The translations under genes were made by a program, and so were the position numbers. Source: Halomonas zincidurans B6 (GTDB taxonomy: Bacteria; Pseudomonadota; Gammaproteobacteria; Pseudomonadales; Halomonadaceae). Taken from it: DNA of 64,000 bases. This document shows positions 62,576-64,000 of the stretch, piece after piece. The stretch spans positions 1 through 64,000 of the forward strand of contig NZ_JNCK01000001.1 of the NCBI RefSeq assembly GCF_000731955.1. The letters run 5' to 3'. The notes beneath the pieces are model-generated. The model worked only from the letters and a program-made list of their open reading frames with translations, did no database searches and was not told where the DNA came from. Each line of letters starts with the position of its first letter. Positions within the stretch are counted from its first letter, which is position 1.

Positions 62576-64000
62576 GTGAGCGATCCCATCATCGAACAGG
62601 TCCGCGACGAGGACGCCAGCGCAGCCGAGGATCGCCTGCAGCATCCCTGGCTGGGGCGCTTTCTGTTTGGCTTTGCCATCGTCACGGCCCTGGTGCACCT
62701 GTATTTCAATACGTTCTCGACCATTTCCACGCTGTGGACGAGCGCCATGCATTTCGGCTTCTTCGGCGTGTTGTGCGCCCTGTCGGTGCCCATGGCGCGG
62801 CCGGAGGGTGCCGGCGCCAAGCGCCTGGTGCTGGGTGTCGACGTCATTCTGGCCCTGGCGACGGCGGGTTGCGTCATCTACCTGATGGCTTTCGAGGATG
62901 CCCTTTACGCGCGGGGTGTGACCTTCATCGCCTCGGATTGGGTGGCTTCGATCGCCGCCGTGGTACTGGTCCTCGAGTTCGCCCGGCGCACCACCGGCTG
63001 GTTCATCCCGGTACTGTGCATCATCGCGCTGACCTACGTCGCCTGGTGGGGGCAGTATGTCGACGGTATCTTCAACTTTCCCGGCCTGAGCTGGGAGACG
63101 GTGCTGTTTCGTAGTTACCTAGGCGGCCAGGGCATGCTGGGCTCGATCGCCCGCATCTCCTGGTCGTACGTGTTCATGTTCATCATGTTCGGCGCGTTTC
63201 TGGTCAAGTCCGGCGCCGGCGACTTCATCATCGACCTGGCGCGCTGCGCCGCCGGTCGCTTCGTCGGCGGGCCGGGCTTCGTCGCGGTGTTCTCCTCGGG
63301 ACTGATGGGCTCGGTGTCCGGCTCGGCGGTGGCCAATACCGTGTCCACCGGGGTGATCACCATCCCCTTGATGCGCAAGGCCGGTTTCCCGGCGCGCTTT
63401 TCCGCCGGCGTCGAGGCCGCCGCTTCCACCGGAGGGCAGCTGATGCCGCCGGTGATGGGCGCGGGGGCGTTCATCATGGCCTCCTACACCCAGGTGTCGT
63501 ACCTGACCATCATCGGTGTCGCCGCGCTGCCGGCGCTGCTCTACTTCCTGTCGGTGGCGATGTTCGTGCGCATCGAGGCCAAGCGCAGCAACGCCCAGCA
63601 TCTCGCCGACCCGGATGCCCCGGGGATCGTCGAGGTGCTCAAGACGGGCTGGCATTTCCTGCTGCCGCTGGTGGTGCTGGTGTGGGCGCTGATCTACGGT
63701 TTCACCCCGACCTATGCCGCGGGCATCGCGATCGCCTCGGTGATCGTGGCGTCGTGGCTGTCCAAACAGCCGATGGGGCCGAAGAGGGTCATCGAGGCGC
63801 TGGTGCTGGGGACCCGCAACATGATCACCACGGCGATCCTGCTGATTACCGTGGGGCTGATCGTCAACGTGGTCTCGACCACCGGCATCGGCAACACCTT
63901 CTCGCTGATGATCACCGACTGGGCCGGCGGCAGCCTGCTGGTGACCATCGTGCTGATCGCCATCGCCTCGCTGATCCTGGGCATGGGGCTGCCGGTCACC
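62576..64000 (+). CDS. Fused TRAP permease (4TM/12TM, DctQM-type), cut by the window end
   Basis: At least 475 residues with no stop before the window end. GTG start with GAGGAG upstream. The N-terminal part (about 30-190) is the DctQ-like four-helix domain (FGFAIVTALVHLYFNTFSTI; VASIAAVVLVLEFARRTTGW), joined to the DctM-like 12-helix domain (SWSYVFMFIMFGAFLVKSGA; GSVSGSAVANTVSTGVITIP; STGGQLMPPVMGAGAFIMAS). Fused permeases normally partner TAXI binding proteins, as here. About 640-700 residues are expected, so the last 150-200 lie outside. Confidence 0.93.
   Translation, partial: MSDPIIEQVRDEDASAAEDRLQHPWLGRFLFGFAIVTALVHLYFNTFSTISTLWTSAMHFGFFGVLCALSVPMARPEGAGAKRLVLGVDVILALATAGCVIYLMAFEDALYARGVTFIASDWVASIAAVVLVLEFARRTTGWFIPVLCIIALTYVAWWGQYVDGIFNFPGLSWETVLFRSYLGGQGMLGSIARISWSYVFMFIMFGAFLVKSGAGDFIIDLARCAAGRFVGGPGFVAVFSSGLMGSVSGSAVANTVSTGVITIPLMRKAGFPARFSAGVEAAASTGGQLMPPVMGAGAFIMASYTQVSYLTIIGVAALPALLYFLSVAMFVRIEAKRSNAQHLADPDAPGIVEVLKTGWHFLLPLVVLVWALIYGFTPTYAAGIAIASVIVASWLSKQPMGPKRVIEALVLGTRNMITTAILLITVGLIVNVVSTTGIGNTFSLMITDWAGGSLLVTIVLIAIASLILGMGLPVT

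Overview
The window is high-GC DNA from a gammaproteobacterium. Gene content and neighbourhoods (thrB and a DUF2782 gene beside polA, selD-selU, hisBHAF, several TRAP transporters, tmcA, pepD) fit the Halomonadaceae (Halomonas-like). This is an inference from gene content; no 16S rRNA gene is present.

Layout. 1-2571 is a complete IS66-family element, followed by a small acidic lipoprotein and fragments of nitric-oxide-response-type genes (3.0-3.4 kb). 3.5-18.0 kb is mostly housekeeping: an old-yellow-enzyme reductase, an NlpE-like lipoprotein, radA, selD-selU, an amidotransferase-like protein lacking its nucleophile, an alkyltransferase-like DNA-repair protein, yjaG, hisBHAF on the minus strand, panM-like/asmA, and mutY-yggX. 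A Phe-Gln-Thr tRNA operon at 18.1-18.4 kb carries a small degraded island (18.35-20.62 kb) inserted at the 3' end of tRNA-Thr and bounded by direct repeats of that tRNA end. The island holds Rep and integrase fragments, IS21-like end repeats, an ISL3-type transposase tail, a DUF2726 gene and a toxin-antitoxin pair with a frameshifted toxin. It is followed by an intact higBA pair and a short BrnA-like ORF.

22.13-22.30 kb looks like a non-coding RNA of the CsrB/RsmZ class: seven GGA motifs in about 100 nt, several in hairpin loops, then a strong terminator. It lies upstream of a Crp/Fnr regulator whose start is preceded by a perfect 16-bp palindrome. 24-34 kb has a second tRNA-Thr, an FAH-family hydrolase, speA, thrB, polA, a haloacid-dehalogenase-like gene, an aldo/keto reductase, an ankyrin protein and a MocA-like nucleotidyltransferase.

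Two transporter systems each show a full sigma-54 control circuit. (1) A PAS-sigma54 activator (35.2-36.6 kb) is followed by three TCCG-N6-CGGA sites, a GG-N10-GC promoter and a DctPQM TRAP operon plus a short SDR-like gene. (2) Two related lipoproteins overlap dctB and dctD in one four-gene operon (56.7-60.8 kb). Past a HIT gene lie two TCGGC-N8-GCCGA sites, a near-consensus -24/-12 promoter and a TAXI-type TRAP transporter, whose fused permease runs off the window end. Between them are a TetR-controlled emrAB pair, tmcA, pepD, an RND efflux pair, an App1-like protein, a PfpI-family protein, dps and glycerate kinase.
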